Assembly (NCBI GenBank): GCA_937896265.1
Contig: CALBMD010000039.1
Span: 1-6,478 of the forward strand
DNA: 6,478 nucleotides
DNA from: an uncultured Pseudomonadota bacterium
GTDB lineage: Bacteria; Bdellovibrionota_B; Oligoflexia; Oligoflexales; Bog-1112
Direction of reading: 5' to 3'
A program made the translations under genes and the position numbers. The notes beneath the pieces were generated by a model, which saw nothing but the letters and a program-made list of their open reading frames with translations, had not been told where the DNA came from and ran no database searches. Shown in pieces: positions 5,442 to 6,478 of the stretch (position 1 is its first letter; each line of letters opens with the position of its first letter).

Positions 5442-6478
5442 ACCACCCTACTGGTCCGTCCCAATTGAACAGCTTTACAACGAAACGAGTTCTTCACCAC
5501 AAGGGTTGGACCTGGCAGCCGCGGCGTTTCTCCTAAAGAAGTATCGGCCACTAAAGACGCTTGGTAGCGTTCGGCGCGCGTTTTTTCTGCTATGGCAGCA
5601 GCTGCGCAATCCCTTGTTGCTTCTCCTGCTCCTGACTTGTTCTATTTCTTTGGCGGTCGGTGAGTTAGCCGACGCTATCATGATGGCCTTTATTCTTGCA
5701 GGTAGCCTTACCCTTAGCTTTCTGCAGGAATATAGAGCTGCAATCACAAACGCCCGCTTGCAAAAACACCTGGCTTTGAAAACTATCGTTATTCGCTCTG
5801 GAACCAAACTAGAAATTCCATCGGTAGAGGTTGTGCCAGGCGACGTTGTAGAAATCGTGGCTGGCAACTTAGTACCAGCTGATGGGGTGATAATTACATC
5901 CAAGGATTTACACGTTAACGAAGGCGTCTTGACTGGAGAATCTCTACCGACGGAAAAGGATTGCGAAGTTAGTAATTGGGATGCTCCGATCGCAAAGCGA
6001 CGCAATTGTGTATATATGGGAACCTCGGTTCGTAGCGGCTCCGCAAGGGTCCTAGTTATTCATACCGGAGCAGATACAGAGTTTGGTGCAATTGCCCTTG
6101 AACTTCAAAAACCTAGTTCGACGACGAAGTTCGAAAATGGATTGCGTGATTTCGGGCTGATGCTGAGCCGGGTTATGCTGGCCTTTCTTTCTCTTACGGT
6201 ACTGGTTAATGTTTTGCTGCAGCGGCCATTGCTTGAAACAATGCTTTTTGCACTTGCCATCTCGGTTGGGATCTCGCCGCAACTGCTCCCAGCGATCCTT
6301 GCTACTACCCTATCGCGCGGCGCTCAGGTTATGGCCAAAGCGGGTGTCCTAGTTAAGCGGATGAATGCAATTGAGAATTTGGGCCTGATGGATGTGCTAT
6401 GCACAGACAAAACCGGTACATTGACGAAAGGCTCGATGGAGGTGAGAGACGTAACTGGTTTAGGCGGCAAGGATGCAC
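5413..6478 (+). CDS. MgtA-like cation-transporting P-type ATPase, N-terminal part
   Basis: The frame is open to the window end; 355 residues are present of a protein usually near 850-900. In order: a cytosolic N-terminal segment typical of P2/P3 ATPases (YWSVPIEQLY, about 13-22), helices M1-M2 (about 65-105), the actuator domain (about 120-230) with VVPGDVVEI, LVPADG and the dephosphorylation motif TGES (174-177), helices M3-M4 (about 250-300), and the phosphorylation motif DKTGTLT with phosphorylated Asp332. The stretch KRMNAIENLGLMDVLCTDKTG resembles MgtA-type Mg2+ importers (P3B). The M4 ion motif reads SPQLLP (288-293), with Gln290 where MgtA has TPEMLP and Ca2+ pumps have PEGLP. There is no N-terminal metal-binding CxxC, so a heavy-metal (P1B) pump is excluded. 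It is an inner-membrane pump driven by ATP; the ion is probably Mg2+ or another cation but is not settled. The chosen TTG start overlaps the previous gene by 29 bases. Confidence 0.85.
   Translation, partial: MTQKNSDISRPPYWSVPIEQLYNETSSSPQGLDLAAAAFLLKKYRPLKTLGSVRRAFFLLWQQLRNPLLLLLLLTCSISLAVGELADAIMMAFILAGSLTLSFLQEYRAAITNARLQKHLALKTIVIRSGTKLEIPSVEVVPGDVVEIVAGNLVPADGVIITSKDLHVNEGVLTGESLPTEKDCEVSNWDAPIAKRRNCVYMGTSVRSGSARVLVIHTGADTEFGAIALELQKPSSTTKFENGLRDFGLMLSRVMLAFLSLTVLVNVLLQRPLLETMLFALAISVGISPQLLPAILATTLSRGAQVMAKAGVLVKRMNAIENLGLMDVLCTDKTGTLTKGSMEVRDVTGLGGKDA

Noticed and set aside
5475..6005. Antisense open frame of 176 codons on the - strand
   Set aside because: It lies fully opposite the P-type ATPase, whose motifs are unmistakable; the antisense product is Ser/Arg-rich without a recognisable domain.
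5506..6478. Starting the ATPase at TTG 5506
   Set aside because: AAGGG stands directly before it with no spacing, and the coding frame upstream already matches the family N-terminus (YWSVPIEQLY).

Overview
The window is a tightly packed, one-strand stretch of bacterial chromosome with six protein genes, all on the + strand; the first and last are cut by the window edges. I see no RNA gene, insertion sequence, CRISPR array or phage gene. Short gaps, Shine-Dalgarno sequences, and GTG and TTG starts indicate a bacterium. The content (proton-pumping antiporter subunit, quinol-type heme-copper reductase, universal stress protein, acyl-CoA transferase, P-type ATPase) suggests a respiring, probably facultative or anaerobic Gram-negative such as a proteobacterium or related lineage. 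The sequence alone does not fix the taxon.

Layout. Bases 1-903 encode the C-terminal 300 residues of a complex I / Mrp-type antiporter subunit. A 153-base gap (904-1056) follows, with two small hairpins and a weak promoter candidate. From 1057 five genes follow in close order: a two-helix, cupredoxin-domain subunit II of a heme-copper enzyme (1057-1629); its 12-helix catalytic subunit I (1633-3177); a tandem universal stress protein (3184-4092); an acetyl-CoA hydrolase/4-hydroxybutyrate CoA-transferase family enzyme (4143-5441); and the N-terminal 355 residues of an MgtA-like P-type ATPase (from 5413). The ATPase appears to start at a TTG inside the end of the CoA-transferase gene. The gaps are 3, 6 and 50 bases and then a 29-base overlap, so one operon is likely.

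The most notable content is the heme-copper pair. Subunit II keeps the cupredoxin fold but has lost the CuA-defining residues (both Cys are Ser, the first His is Tyr). Subunit I keeps all four remaining metal-binding histidine positions of the superfamily (low-spin and high-spin heme ligands and the CuB His-His pair). At the place of the third CuB/FeB histidine it has Asp260, it has no cross-linking Tyr, and it has a second acid, Asp264, where NO reductases carry the FeB glutamate. This does not fit an O2 reductase. It fits a quinol-fed nitric oxide reductase of the non-canonical heme-copper type; from memory the group called gNOR has such an Asp-for-His change.

How the genes may work together (inference): the reductase would remove NO or dispose of electrons under low oxygen. 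The stress protein, the CoA-transferase (acyl-CoA/acetate balance) and the cation ATPase would be companion functions of a hypoxia/NO response, loosely like the mix of universal stress proteins and a P-type ATPase in the mycobacterial DosR regulon. No recognisable FNR/DNR operator was found to support such control.
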